A stretch of DNA of 64,000 bases, from the NCBI GenBank assembly GCA_003988855.1, contig QYAI01000030.1:1-64000 (forward strand), read 5' to 3'. Of the stretch, positions 34,210 through 45,789 are shown one piece after another (positions within the stretch are counted from its first letter, which is position 1; the number at the start of each line of letters is the position of its first letter). Origin of the DNA: Arachnopeziza araneosa. Its lineage: Eukaryota > Ascomycota > Leotiomycetes > Helotiales > Arachnopezizaceae. The notes below the pieces were generated by a model. It made no database searches. It was not told the origin of the DNA and saw nothing but the letters and a program-made list of their open reading frames with translations. Made by a program: the position numbers and the translations under genes.

Positions 34210-35043
34210 ATGGGGTCTAAGCGCCCCAAGAATCCTGTAAGTCTTCTATTTCTTGCTTTGTATCTTTAAACTGGTATAGCTGGCTCGTTTTATGACTTTT
34301 GTCGCACCAGCATACCATTGTTTACATTCAATCCGTTGAAATTTTACTGACAGCAAAACAGCAAAACAACCGCCCTAGTGGCAACAAAAAGCGCGCGCGG
34401 TCTGACTCGCCACCAGCCGCTACTCCTTCATTGTCGGGTGGCCCCCCAAAGAAACGCAAGTGTATGTCATCTCGTTGTTGAAGAATCTATATTGGATCAC
34501 CGCATCCTCAAGCCATCACACATTGTTCATTACTCACCAATTAATTCTTGACTTTCTTACTTTTTGCATTGCCTACAACAAACAGCCACAATTTCGTAAT
34601 TTATGCTAACACTTTTCACAAAACTAGGGGCAAATAAAAAAAAGCCCTCAAAAAGAGCTAAGAAGAGGGGGAAGGCCCTTTACCAGGTGACGTTTTCGGT
34701 GCAGCGGTGGCGGGCTGTATTGCGGCCGGAGCAGTGGGTGGGGGAGGCGGCGGTGAGGAGAGCAGATCGTGCTCGTGTGGCGGAGGAGGAGGGGAGGGTG
34801 GAGGATTTTGCTGGGGAGGAGGAGGGGGACGTCCTCACGGAGGAGGAGTACTGGACGGAGGAGGAGCAGGAGGTTGAGGAGGATGATATGGTGGAGGGGC
34901 TCGACTTATCGGGGTACAAGAAGAGGTGGGAGGAGTTTTCGGACTCGGAGGATAAGGGGGGTGCTGGCGGAGCGGGGGCTGTTGGTGCTGGCGCTGGGCT
35001 GGGCTCGGGGTTGTCGTTCGCGCTCCTCATTCGGAGCCATTAG
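34210..35043 (+). CDS. Small basic/acidic protein, three exons (member D)
   Basis: Exons 34210-34236, 34362-34461 and 34628-35043 keep phase (0, 1) and give 180 residues. Exon 1 codes nine residues (MGSKRPKNP). Exon 2 contains a likely nuclear localisation signal (GNKKRARSDSPP, GGPPKKRK). Exon 3 is basic (ANKKKPSKRAKKRGKALYQ), then FSVQRWRAVLRPEQW, then very acidic (LTEEEYWTEEEQEVEEDD), and ends in a Gly/Ala stretch. No known domain. Such charge-segregated proteins are often chromatin- or RNA-associated, but this is inference. Exon 3 is GC-rich compared with the AT-rich flanks. A relic of its last exon lies at 32062-32202. Confidence 0.6.
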
Positions 35044-35275
35044 GCTTGGGTGGCGCCCAGGAAGAGCCAGAGGAAGCTTACAACCGTCTCGGCCTTGGGT
35101 TTGGCGGTCATGAGTTAGCATCGGGTGGCGCCCAGGAAGAGCCAAAGGAAGCTTATAACCGTCTCGGCCTTGGGTTTGGCGGCCATGAGTTAGCATCGGG
35201 TGGTGCCCAAGAAGAACCAATTACCTTCATGAGTGGCGCTCTCACAGCCATACCGTCTCGGCCTTGGGTATTATA
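35044..35275 (+). repeat. 75-bp tandem repeat after gene D
   Basis: TGGCGCCCAG begins units at 35051 and 35126, and TGGTGCCCAA at 35201; each spans 75 bp (25 codons), with a last partial copy GTCTCGGCCTTGGG near 35261. One plus frame reads GGAQEEP then EAYNRLGLGFGGHELAS through the array. It starts directly at the stop of gene D, but in another frame. Confidence 0.9.
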
Positions 35276-35276
35276 G

Positions 35277-38200
35277 GGCGGCCAGAATCTAATTCAATTG
35301 TTCCTGGGAGGGGTCCTACAACACTTATTTTAAGGTCCTATCATCTGACTACTGAGTGACTACAGCTGTAAGGTTCTTCAATCTTAACTAACGGAATTTA
35401 TAGTCTAAGAGGACGGCAGGGAGAGTATAGAATCCTTTCAGCTATACAATCTAGTTGTGGAAGGTGAAGGAGCACTTTCGTTCCTCCGCTTAGATTTAAC
35501 AAGGAAACCAACGATTCTCTTTTTGAACGACTATCACTGGTTGACAGTGGATGCTACTGATTTCTATTTACTAGTAGTTCTACTGCTATGTATCAATCAA
35601 CCACATGTCTTATCTGAAATTAGTTCACGGAAGCAAAAATATTACGGTGTTACCGATTCTTGTCTATTTATCAGAAGAAGTATCATTCGTGAAGACACCG
35701 AGCTTGGGACAACATGAAACAAAATAGGTGACGAGCAAGAATCGTATTTTGGGTATGTCATTTATAGTGCGGCAGAATTGACTAGCCTTCGCACAGAATT
35801 CGGGTTGGAGGAAGCGCTGCAGGTGAATAGATAGATTTCGTCAGGCTTCGGGGAAGGGGACGGAAAACTGGAAATCCTTGAATGGAATTAGGAGAGCGAA
35901 AAAAGTTGGAGCTACGAAGACATTCGAGGGATTGAGAGAGTGAACCGTCGACAAGAGAGAATTGGACGGACGAAAGAAGATAAATTGGTAGCCCCAAAGA
36001 ATTGAGAGAACAGCAGTGGGAAATATCATCGCGATTCTTGCGAATGATATCCACAGCCATTTCAAAAAGCAACTAAAAAGGATCACAAGGTTGAAATCGA
36101 AAGGTCAGAATCAGAAAAAGAACCAAAAATATTCACAACTAGCCTGGAAGACCTATCGCCAAAATCCAAGAAGGCCACAACTACAATGTCACACAACCAA
36201 AAAAAAGTTATCGTGATTTGGAGGTCACTAATTATCTAGGATAATTTTTATGAGAGTGTTCCTTGTTATTTCTCTGCACTGGGAATCAAGCCCTGTGGGG
36301 AATCCCTAACAGTAGGCAACTCCGAAATCTGGTAGAAGTCAGCTGCTCTTAGGAATTAGAGGAGGGGAGGATACAAAACTTGTTAGAGATGCGTATTACC
36401 GCTGGGCCCTCTAACCAATTTGTTAGAACCAATGTTCTTATTGAAATTTATAAACAACCGTCGACGCGTGGAAAATAAGCGAGGTTCGTGGCTATTTTCT
36501 GCCAAAGGGATGCCATACCCCATACATAATGTAGAAATTATTAATCAAGAATTGATATAATCTCAATTCAGATAATCAGTTATAGAAAGAATTGTGAGAT
36601 TGGATAGAATAGAGCGCTGTGGTCGCATTAATGGTAGCATATTCTTTTTCTTCAAACTTTCCAGTACTCTCGTGAACTTCAGAACGTCACCTTTGAACTG
36701 GAATTCAGAAATACTTGAATCCTCGCAGGATCAAAGCCTGAAGACCCACATCCTCTTTCTTAGTAACCACATAGCCTCGTAATAAAATGTAACCAAACAA
36801 TCCATGTTATTAATTCTCTATTCTTTTGATAGATCAACCGCCGGCATGGATTACCTACTATCGTCTCCATGAGTATTGGCCGCTCTGTCAAAATTCTGTC
36901 GTTTTTTTCGACGTAGGATTTATATTTAGGGCACTCTTTCTGACGGTGTTCTAACAGGCTTTCTTGCGGCATTGTTACCGCCCATCTATTGAAAATCCAT
37001 GCCTTTACCGTGACCGAGGAGTTCTTACATTAAAACAAAAGCCTTAAGCTATAATCTATTGGTGAGATGTACTTGAACATCAAGATTTAAAAATACAAGG
37101 TTTGTGTCACATCTTATCTGTAACACTCAGTTTGGTAACCCAAGACGCTTAGACAGAAATTTGATCTGTACAGGTCTGTCACTGCTGAAAACTTCTCATG
37201 CCACATTTGGAAAGATATTTGTTTAGGAGCTTCCTATCTCTGAGGGACATCCTCCTGCAATCTTGCAAAAGGAGATGTCATCTTGGCAAAATTCGACACC
37301 TATTTCCGAATAATTTGTATAGTTTCTATTAATCTCCTTACTTTCGTAACATTTCTAGGAGGGGTATATGCTGGGATTTTAAACAACTTCTCCTGCTTGA
37401 TGCTGTTTTCCCCTCCTATTCCGTGCACAATTCCTAAAGCCAGCTCTTCTTTTATGATAAGGAACACTTCTCGAAGGAAAGCTTAAGTTGAGACTACAGT
37501 AAACGTGGAAGGAGGTAGTTTTCCAGGATTCGTAGTACGCTTCTATATTTAAATAATTAAACAAAAATGTACTACACATAGATGTTAGACTTCAAAAGTA
37601 CTTGGTCATTATTCATGTAGCACTGTTTCTCCCTAGAATTGTTTTGAATGTTGAATTTGACATGCGACAATTAAAAGTTTTCCTGATAGTGAGCTATACA
37701 GCCCATTTTCTAGCTAATATCTCAGTGGGAAAGTCTCCAAAAATTATCATGATTGTGGATAATAATCTCTGATATTTGTCACTCAAATATCCTAAAGATG
37801 ACACTAATTGTGCTCTAGACATTAAAATAGTTCAAGGCTATTCTTAGCCTTAACTTTGAACTCTGACATTAAAACAAAACCTGCTAGAAGAATTGTATTT
37901 TTAATAAATAGACACTGGCAATAAGACTACTTTTAAATATAAGAGATTATTAGAATCTATTTATAGATTGCTAATCAAACTTAAAATTGTATCCCGGCGA
38001 TGGGTAGAATTGAGATCTCTCCTAATTTCTGAGCCTAGAATACTGTTGAATAATCGAAACTCTCCATCCCAATTTAGCTATGTAGCTCACGATGGAAACT
38101 CTCTAACTTTCTTCTGTATGTTACGCGTGACAACGCCAATCTATTTTTAGAAGATTTAGTTGCTACAAGCCCGTGCGCTGAGATGGAATCAACCTTAAAT

Positions 38201-38443
38201 ATATCTCAACAATCAGATAGCAACTTAATCTTTCATCTGCATCCATAATACAATCGGTTTTGTTGAAAATGACTCGAGCACATCATCGTCTGCAGCTTTT
38301 CTAAAAAACAGTAAGCTTATTGGCCAACTGAGAAGAGGATTGAGGTAGGCGGTCTCTGATGCTCATGGGTACTGTTCTTCTCCTTCAAACCTGACGGCAG
38401 CTGCTCCATCCAAAGGAAGTAATAACCTCAATTGTATTCTGTC
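35277..38443. other. AT-rich gap of about 3.2 kb
   Basis: No gene I can support. Frames at 35457-35717 and 36016-36216 lack motifs and codon quality. The region 36200-38300 is AT-rich with many stops in all frames and could be old, mutated transposon or intergenic DNA. The last 100 bp precede the HET gene. Confidence 0.5.
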
Positions 38444-40309
38444 ATGACAGACCTATATTCTTACACACCCCTTCCCGAAGACACAGTCTCGATCCGCCTC
38501 ATCACTCTCCACCCGAGCTCGAACGAGGCCGAACCTATCTTTTGCGATATCCAGCATGTCTCAGTCTCCTCGAATCCTATCTACGACGCGCTTTCTTACA
38601 GCTGGGATCTAGACGACTCTCTGGTTACATCTGACTTGACGTCCTATTCCATCTTCCTTGGGCGCTGTCCATTTCAAGTCACGCCCAATTTATATTATGC
38701 CCTCCAACAAATCCGCCAAAATCTAAAACGACCGCAGATACTCTGGATCGATGCAATATGTATCAACCAAAGAGATAATATTGAAAAAGGAAAACAAGTC
38801 CAAGCAATGAGCACCATCTATTCCGAAGCACAGCAAGTCATCATTTGGCTCGGCAAAGAAGAGCCATACGACACCAATGCCTTCACCTTAATCGAGAAAT
38901 TTCAAGATGAATTTTCTGATTTGGAAAATTGCAATATGAATTCTATTTATGAATTTAAAACTCGCAGCCTTGGAGAAGATACTCACTCTTGGGAAGGACT
39001 AGGAGCAATTCTACGACGCCGATGGTTCACTCGTGTATGGGTACTGCAGGAAGTTGTGATGGCGCGCAAAGCATTAATGATGTGTGGTGAGCTTACGATC
39101 TTATGGGAGTTATTCGCAAGTGTCATCAATAAAATGGGGAATTTCGGAATGGGCGATGAATTTCGCGATATTAGAGAAGACAGGAAAGGGGCACCATTGG
39201 GAACATTCCCGATGAAGGTGCAACAGCTAAAGATACGGCTTGCTTCAGGACAAAAGTTGGATTTGCTTGATACCATTGGAATGGCCCGGACTCTTGACGC
39301 CACGGATCCGCGAGACAAGATCTTCTCGGTGCTAGCTTTTGCAAGACGCTGCAATTTGAAGCCAGATTATACATTATCGATGGATGAGCTTCTCAAGATT
39401 GTCAATGTCTCGTTCGTAACACCTCTCACGGACTTTCGATTTCTTTCTTTCTTCGATACTCGGTCAATTGAGAATCCATGTAAACTTACTCCTTGGGGTC
39501 CAAACTTCGTTGATGTTGAGTTTGACCGTGAGGCATTCGTATCGTGGGGTGACTTGATCTCGGGCTCCGTGGCAGGATATTGTACACCTCATGGCGCGGT
39601 CTCCAATGACGGATCCCAGATGACTATTCGTGGGATAATTCTGGATCAAATTGAGCAGCGCAGCTGCAAGTTCAGTCGCTTCCGCTCCTCATTTTCCGCG
39701 TCCTCCGCGTCAGACCCGGTTGCGATACTTCAAGCGCTAAGAGAAACTGTTACCCACAGTGGGAAATATCTCGCCTCATGCCAAAAGGTTGCCCGAAGCT
39801 CTCGTGCCTCCACACATCCAGGCCATAGCACCCACGAGGCTTTTTGGCGTACACTTATGTGCAACCTCAATATGCAAGGCCAAACACCTACAGCTATTCA
39901 CTTCATTGCATATAAAGCATTTGTGGAATATCTCTTCCTTGTAGATTCGATGCCCGACCTTTCCGAAAATTTACCGGCGCAACTGAAGTATCTCCAAGAT
40001 ATCGGCGCAAAAGCCCGGGAAGGATCTCCGTTTGAGGGACCGATGACTCGTGCGGCCGCTGGAAGAGTTTTCTGTACTACCAAAGAGGGATATATGGGGA
40101 TGGTTCCTGGGAAAGCGAAAAGAGGGGATCTGGTGTGTGCTTTCCTTGGTGCTCATACGACGTTCGTGATACGGCCTAGGAAAAGGTCTGTAGGTAGGAC
40201 TGCAATATATCAAGTGATTGGTGAGTGTTATACTCATGGAACGGCTAATGGAGAGATTTCGAACTGGGACGACTTCAAAAGTCGGGTAGTAGATATCACG
40301 TTGGGATGA
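38444..40309 (+). CDS. HET-domain (heterokaryon incompatibility) protein
   Basis: A single exon of 621 residues starting MTDLYSYTPLPED. The HET domain covers about residues 35-190: YDALSYSWD, LWIDAICINQRDNIEKGKQVQAMSTIY, VIIWLGKEE, and RRWFTRVWVLQEVV. Then come ATDPRDKIFSVLAFA and LKPDYTLS, and the C-terminal part ends with the usual GRVFCTTKEGYMGMVP, GDLVCAFLGAHTTFVIR and YQVIGECYTHG. HET proteins cause cell death when unlike strains fuse; many fungal paralogs have no known role. This is the only complete HET gene here. The C-terminal half includes a low-complexity FRSSFSASSASD. Confidence 0.94.
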   Translation: MTDLYSYTPLPEDTVSIRLITLHPSSNEAEPIFCDIQHVSVSSNPIYDALSYSWDLDDSLVTSDLTSYSIFLGRCPFQVTPNLYYALQQIRQNLKRPQILWIDAICINQRDNIEKGKQVQAMSTIYSEAQQVIIWLGKEEPYDTNAFTLIEKFQDEFSDLENCNMNSIYEFKTRSLGEDTHSWEGLGAILRRRWFTRVWVLQEVVMARKALMMCGELTILWELFASVINKMGNFGMGDEFRDIREDRKGAPLGTFPMKVQQLKIRLASGQKLDLLDTIGMARTLDATDPRDKIFSVLAFARRCNLKPDYTLSMDELLKIVNVSFVTPLTDFRFLSFFDTRSIENPCKLTPWGPNFVDVEFDREAFVSWGDLISGSVAGYCTPHGAVSNDGSQMTIRGIILDQIEQRSCKFSRFRSSFSASSASDPVAILQALRETVTHSGKYLASCQKVARSSRASTHPGHSTHEAFWRTLMCNLNMQGQTPTAIHFIAYKAFVEYLFLVDSMPDLSENLPAQLKYLQDIGAKAREGSPFEGPMTRAAAGRVFCTTKEGYMGMVPGKAKRGDLVCAFLGAHTTFVIRPRKRSVGRTAIYQVIGECYTHGTANGEISNWDDFKSRVVDITLG

Positions 40310-40502
40310 CATTTGAATTTGCTAGTTACGTCAATGCTAAATGGTAGGCTTGGATAAGGAATGGATGAACAACAAGACAAAATCTAGAGCTCATACTTTG
40401 ATATAATTCTGACCAATTAAGTTGTAACATTCTCTACCACTTGATCGTTTGATATGATTTTCAACACTGTTTTAAACACCATTTCTCCTTTTATGTATCT
40501 TC

Positions 40503-42070
40503 TCATGCAGTCTCAGCCAACCTCAACAGCCCCTCCAAGTTAATGCTCTTGGGTCTCTCAATTGGCAGTCCCAGTGCTCTATCCCATATTAGCTGAGCTA
40601 GTGGTCCTAGACCTCTGCTAACACCGAAAGTCGCTGTATAATAGAGTGTTTCGTGGAAGCCGTAATGGTGGAACAAGACTCCAGAGCTAGAATCTACATT
40701 TGGGTAAGGGTTTTTCGTCTTACCATGCTCTTTCAGAACTTCGGGAGCAATTTCCGAGTTCTTTTTGACGAGTTGGAAGACTGGGTCGTTAGCGATTTCC
40801 GGCCGGGAGGAAGCATAGTCCATCAAAGCCTCAAAGCGGGGGTCTGGTTTGCGGAGAACGGCGTGACCGTAGCCAGGAACGACACGGCCTGATTTAAGAG
40901 TCGACCAAAGGTAGTCAGAAACATCCTTGTCACTGAAAGAGGTTCCAACATGTTCTTGCATTTGGATAATCCAGCGGAGTACTTCTTGAGCAGCGAGACT
41001 GAAAATTGTCAGAGTTGAAAACAATGGAAGCGAAGATAGTGTACCCATGTAATGGCCCTGCAAGACCCTGAAGCCCAGCACTGTAGCTCAGGAAAGGATC
41101 ACTTAAAGCGCTACCAACCAAGTGAGTTGTGTGCGCAGAAACGTTACCACCTTCGTGATCTCCATGTAAAGCCAGATAAAGTCTCAAAAGATCTTGGAAA
41201 TTTTCGTTCTTTTTCCCTCCCTTACCAAGCATAGCAGCAAAATTGTATGACCAGTCTTGTTCCAAATCAACTTCGGCAGGAAGAGCTCCACCACCGCGAT
41301 ATGAATTTTGATAGATTTTAGCAGCAATCGTAGGAAGCTTTGCCAACAGAGAGATACTGTCGTTAAATGTTGGTTCCCAATAATCAGCCTTATTAATACC
41401 CTTTTCGTATGCTTTGGCGAACTCGGACGTATGGGATAGAGATGAGACCGCGATAGCAAATTGGGTCATTGGATGAAGATCTTTTGGGAACGCATCCAGC
41501 ATATCATTGACAAAAGCCGGAAGCTGTGATTTTTCTGCCAATTCACGAGAGAACTTTCGGACCTGATTTGTAGATGGGACTTGACCAGTAAGCAGTAACC
41601 AGAACATAGCTTCTGGGAGCATTTCTGTTCCACTTGTTCCTTTCGGTAGCTCTTTTTGGCAGTCTTTGATTGTACGGCCGTGGAACCGGATACCTTCGTT
41701 GGCATCTAGAACTGATCCTTCCCAGACCATTGCCTTGAGTCCTCTGTTGATGGTCAGACCAACTTTCTGGAGGAGCTGGCTATTTACCTCATGCCGCCAA
41801 TTGTGTTTTCCACCTTGACTTCACCAATAACTTTTCCGCTGTGCGCCTTAACCTTCTTCAATAGTTCGCGCTTGGCAGGTATACACTCTTTGAATGTTGT
41901 CTTCAAGTCTGGTTCGGCGGTGGAGTAGTTTCGAAACGTAGGGAGAGCAACTGGACGGACAGCAATTGGCTAGTGGGCGTTAGAATACTGATAATGTGTA
42001 AAGACCAGACTCAAATAATTACCCTAACGGCTCTCAGCGCCTTGGAGGCGGATCTTGCATTCATTGCCAT
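40503..42070 (-). CDS. mcsA: 2-methylcitrate synthase, mitochondrial
   Basis: Four exons on minus, 42070-42023, 41969-41788, 41743-41045 and 40998-40503, give 474 residues with consistent phases. The N-terminus (MAMNARSASKALRAVR) is a mitochondrial presequence. The body has WEGSVLDANEGIRFHG, KELPKGTSGTEMLPEAMFWLLLTGQVPS, LHGDHEGGNVSAH and GRVVPGYGHAVLRKPDPRF, which carry the citrate-synthase active-site histidines and acid. The GMRGLKAM-VWEGSVLDANEG version resembles fungal McsA more than the CitA citrate synthase. It condenses propionyl-CoA with oxaloacetate. The gene diverges from methylisocitrate lyase at 42489, which supports the call. The third intron splits the invariant G before LAAQEVLRW. 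Confidence 0.92.
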
Positions 42071-42488
42071 GGTAAGCTTGAAATGGCGGGGTATGGAGGG
42101 GTAGCTTGGGAGGGCTGTGGGTGACTCTGCGAAGATGTTGGCAACTTCAAGTCAAGACGCTGAATATATCTCTAAATGACGGGTTATTGAACTGTTTGTT
42201 GGGGTTGAGAAAAGAAAGAAATGGCGGAAGAGAGGCAAGCTGCATGTCTTGTCTTGCTTGCTGTGAGCCGAGGAAGCAATTGACCAATGCCGCCCACATC
42301 GGCATCGGGGCTCCGGATTCTCCGCAGGGCAATGCCGAAGACAACCGCTCTCTGCGCTTTCTTTTCCAAAGCCTCGCTCATCAGCCTTCTCTCCCATCCG
42401 ATCGCGGATCTTGCCACAACAGTACACCAGCTGGTATGTATAAGTATATCCTCAATCTTGCCCTGCTTACTCACAGCAGATCTACAAA
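42071..42488. promoter_or_regulatory. Shared divergent promoter region of mcsA and mclA
   Basis: 418 bp separate the two start codons. No clear TATA box; a pyrimidine-rich stretch lies on the mclA side. Short open frames here overlap antisense and are not credible genes. Joint control, for example by propionate, would be expected but cannot be seen in the sequence. Confidence 0.6.
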
Positions 42489-44329
42489 ATGTTCCGCAGA
42501 GTGGCATCGACAGTCCCGCGTCGAGTGGTGGCTTCCCGTTCTTCAAAAATCTCCTTCCGAACCCTTTCCACGACTCGACGGACAATGACCGCGCTGAAAC
42601 CGCTCAGCAATCCTGTATCCTCTACTCTTCCTTCCGACTCTTTCCAGCTTCTTGCAGAATCAGAAAAAGCAGGTGCAGCAGAAGATGAACTTTACGACCA
42701 GCAGATCAAAGATGTAGAGACATGGTGGGCAAGCCCTAGGTACAGCGGAATCAAGAGGCCATATTCGGCTTCGGATGTCGTATCGAAACGAGGAAGCCAA
42801 ATGCAATCATATCCGAGTTCACTGATGGCAAGGAAGCTGTTCGATCTGATCAGGCAGCGAGAAGCGAAGGGCGAACCAATACATACCAGTCAGTCGTAGT
42901 TCTCAATCAAAACCAACTGCTGACCCTTACACTTGCAGTGGGTGCAATTGATCCTGTACAGATGACGCAGCAAGCCGCAAACCAAGAGGTCTTGTATGTC
43001 TCAGGGTGGGCTTGCTCTTCCGTTCTCACTACTACGAATGAAGTGTCGCCGGATTTTGGAGATTACCCTTACAATACAGTGCCCAATCAAGTTCAGAGAC
43101 TCGCCAAAGCACAGTCCATGCATGATAGAAAGCAGTGGGACGCCCGGAGGAAGCTGAGCGCGACGGACCGGGCAAACACCTCTTATACAGATTACTTACG
43201 GCCAATCATCGCTGACGGAGATACTGGCCATGGTGGATTGTCAGCCGTCTTGAAGCTTGCAAAATTGTTTGCAGAGAACGGCGCGGCCGCTGTACATTTC
43301 GAAGACCAACTCCATGGTGGAAAAAAGTGCGGACATCTTGCTGGCAAGGTGCTAGTCCCTGTTGGTGAGCATATTAACCGTCTTGTCGCTGCCCGGTTTC
43401 AGTGGGATGTCATGGGCACAGAGAATCTCGTAATTGCAAGAACAGATTCAGAAAGCGGGAAATTGTTAAGCAGCGCTATCGATGTACGAGATCATGAGTT
43501 CATACTCGGCGTTGCCGAAGAAGGGACTGAACCATTAGCAGAGATCCTTCAGGGTATGGAGATGAACGGTGCAGCCGGAGCTGAAATCGACAAATTTGAA
43601 GCAGATTGGGTGAAAAAGACGCCTTTAATGACATGCGACGAAGCTGTTGAGCAACAGTTCAATGCATATGGTGTCTCAAAAGACAAGATCGAGAAGTACC
43701 ACCGAGCCACAGCTCAAGATCGAAACATGTCAATTACAAAGCGGAAACAGCTCGCATCGCAAATTAGCGACAAGCCTATCCATTTCAGCACTGACATCCC
43801 ACGCACTAGAGAAGGCTTTTATCACTATAGAGCGGGAATGAAGGCAGCCACCAAACGTGCCATTGAATATGCGCCTTATGCAGACCTCCTGTGGGTAGAA
43901 ACTGGTGACCCCAACGTTACTCATGCGGCCCAATTTGCGGGCGAGATTCGACAAAAATACCCACACAAAGGTCTTGTGTATAATCTATCGCCATCATTCA
44001 ATTGGATGGGCCACGGATTCTCTGACGACACTCTGAAATCATTCATCTGGGATATTGCTAAACATGGTTTCGTACTCCAACTCATCTCACTCGCGGGCCT
44101 CCACAGCACGGCCACTATCACAAATGAGCTTAGTAAAGAATTCAAGAAGGATGGAATGTTAGCTTATGTCAAACTGGTACAGAAGCGAGAAAAGGAACTT
44201 GGATGCGATGTTCTGACACATCAAAAATGGAGCGGCGCATCGTATATAGACGGTATCCTCGGTTCGATTCAGAGTGGAAGCAGCAGTAGCAAGAGTATGG
44301 GCGAGGGAAATACCGAGGGTCAATTTTAA
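42489..44329 (+). CDS. mclA: Methylisocitrate lyase (isocitrate lyase family), mitochondrial
   Basis: Two exons, 42489-42888 and 42939-44329, with a 50-bp intron, give 596 residues. The N-terminus is Arg/Ser-rich (MFRRVASTVPRRVVASRSSK) and looks like a mitochondrial presequence. The isocitrate lyase superfamily is clear: WWASPRYSGIKRPYS, VSGWACSS, IADGDTGHGGLSAVLKLAK, HFEDQLHGGKKCGHLAGKV with catalytic Cys264, and YNLSPSFNWMGHGFSD. Mitochondrial targeting and the divergent mcsA neighbour favour the methylcitrate-cycle enzyme, which splits 2-methylisocitrate to pyruvate and succinate, over the glyoxylate-cycle lyase. The C-terminus (GEGNTEGQF) has no peroxisomal signal. A Ser-rich tail precedes it. 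Confidence 0.9.
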
Positions 44330-44940
44330 TGAAGTCATTTTCGTCGTGGTGCGTGGTCGGTGTGACGGGCGCAATCTAGGACGAAAGTGCACAACGCCGT
44401 CTGCGCTGATGGTGTTGAGGATCTCCAACTAGTATCATGCATAGGGTCGGAAAGTTGCCTTCGCCTTTCAAATAGTGTACATGTGCATTCGTTGGTTTTT
44501 CTCGCCATTTTCCTCAATGTTTTGCAAATGTCGCCAATCGTATTGATGTCGTCGTAAATAGACGAGGCGAGCTTGGATACGACCAAATGTCCGATTGGCT
44601 GCATCGAACGTTATTTAGTCTTCTGTTCAAGGAACAATGAATGGGGTCAGCTTATCGTGTTTCGCCGTGTAAAACGAGAAGCTTTCAGGCTGCAGATGAC
44701 GTTCGGCCTCATGTGGCAAGGCGTCGGATTACTCCCCAAATTAAAGCTTATCCCTGACCAAGATCTGCATCAATGGGGCTTGAAGCATTTTGAGATCCAG
44801 AGCCGTGGAACGGTCTGATCTCCCGTTTCCTATTAATATGCGGTGCCCAAACGTTTCTCCTCTGAGCCATCGGCTCTGCACGCTTGTTCTCCATCGCCTA
44901 TTGACCGATTGACCCAGGCGTTTGTTTGAGGCAGTGAGCA
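44330..44940. other. Intergenic, 611 bp
   Basis: 3' flank of mclA and 5' flank of the GNAT gene. Frames at 44335-44604 (minus) and 44573-44818 (plus) show no motif. Confidence 0.4.
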
Positions 44941-45789
44941 ATGTTCCACTACCATTCTCCGTCTTCCCGCTCCAGCTCTCCTCTCATCAATGACACTCCG
45001 ATTCTTCCCATGTCTTTCCAAATGCTCAGCAACCGATCTCCGACTGCTCCTCGTCACCCGCAGCTCCCATACCCCACTGCCTCCGCCCCTCCACTCAGAA
45101 AACTAAAGCGGACATTTCCTACCCCAGCTCTTCAAGACGCACGACAACCGGCCACTATCCGCCTCGCCATCGCCTCTGATCTCCCCGCCTGTGTCCACAT
45201 TGAGGTCACATCCAACCCGAGCAGCCCCATCGTGTGCATCCCCTGGCCTTCACGTGGCTCTTCACTCGTTGTCTTTGAAGACCGACATCGATTCATGCTC
45301 AGCCGTCCTCACGAATACCAATTCCTCGTCGCCACGTCCCTAGCATCAAATCAAGCTGGTGAGGAAATCATCGGCTTTTTAATCGGTCATCGGCCAACCA
45401 TCCCAGGAGCTGAAGAGTGGCAACCAAATCTACCGAACGGCACCAATGAAGAGTTTATTGGGGAATATGTCGAGAAGTTGAAGGATTGTAAACGGGATAT
45501 AGGAGTCAAGGAAATGGGATTCTGGGAGTTGGATACCCTGGCTATTGATCCGCGATGGCAGAGGAGAGGGGTTGGCAAGAAATTAGTGGATGAGTGGACA
45601 CAGTTGGTTGATGGAGAAGGAGGAAAGGCGTACATTATGAGCAGTAGGGAGGGAAAGGGACTGTATGAGCGCTTTGGGTGGAGGGAGGTCAACAGACTGA
45701 AGTTTGGGGAGTTGGAGAAGTATGGATGGGTGGGTGGAGATTTTATCTTGAGTAACATGATTCGAGAAAGGAATGGTGGCAGACAGTAG
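44941..45789 (+). CDS. GNAT-family N-acetyltransferase
   Basis: A single exon of 282 residues. Residues 1-60 are Ser/Pro/Arg-rich and probably disordered; a start at a later Met (24 or 28) is possible. The GNAT core starts ATIRLAIASDLPACVHIE. Motif A with the acetyl-CoA pyrophosphate loop is at about 197-218 (LDTLAIDPRWQRRGVGKKL), followed by AYIMSSREGKGLYERFGW. This is close to small fungal acetyltransferases of unknown acceptor. No targeting signal. Confidence 0.88.
   Translation: MFHYHSPSSRSSSPLINDTPILPMSFQMLSNRSPTAPRHPQLPYPTASAPPLRKLKRTFPTPALQDARQPATIRLAIASDLPACVHIEVTSNPSSPIVCIPWPSRGSSLVVFEDRHRFMLSRPHEYQFLVATSLASNQAGEEIIGFLIGHRPTIPGAEEWQPNLPNGTNEEFIGEYVEKLKDCKRDIGVKEMGFWELDTLAIDPRWQRRGVGKKLVDEWTQLVDGEGGKAYIMSSREGKGLYERFGWREVNRLKFGELEKYGWVGGDFILSNMIRERNGGRQ

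Noticed and set aside
34680..35030. Minus-strand Ser/Pro-rich frame
   Set aside because: Shadow of the acidic exon of gene D; lacks start context and splice partners.
36281..36330. GGGCTTGATTCCCAG on minus, T-arm-like
   Set aside because: No other tRNA parts around it.
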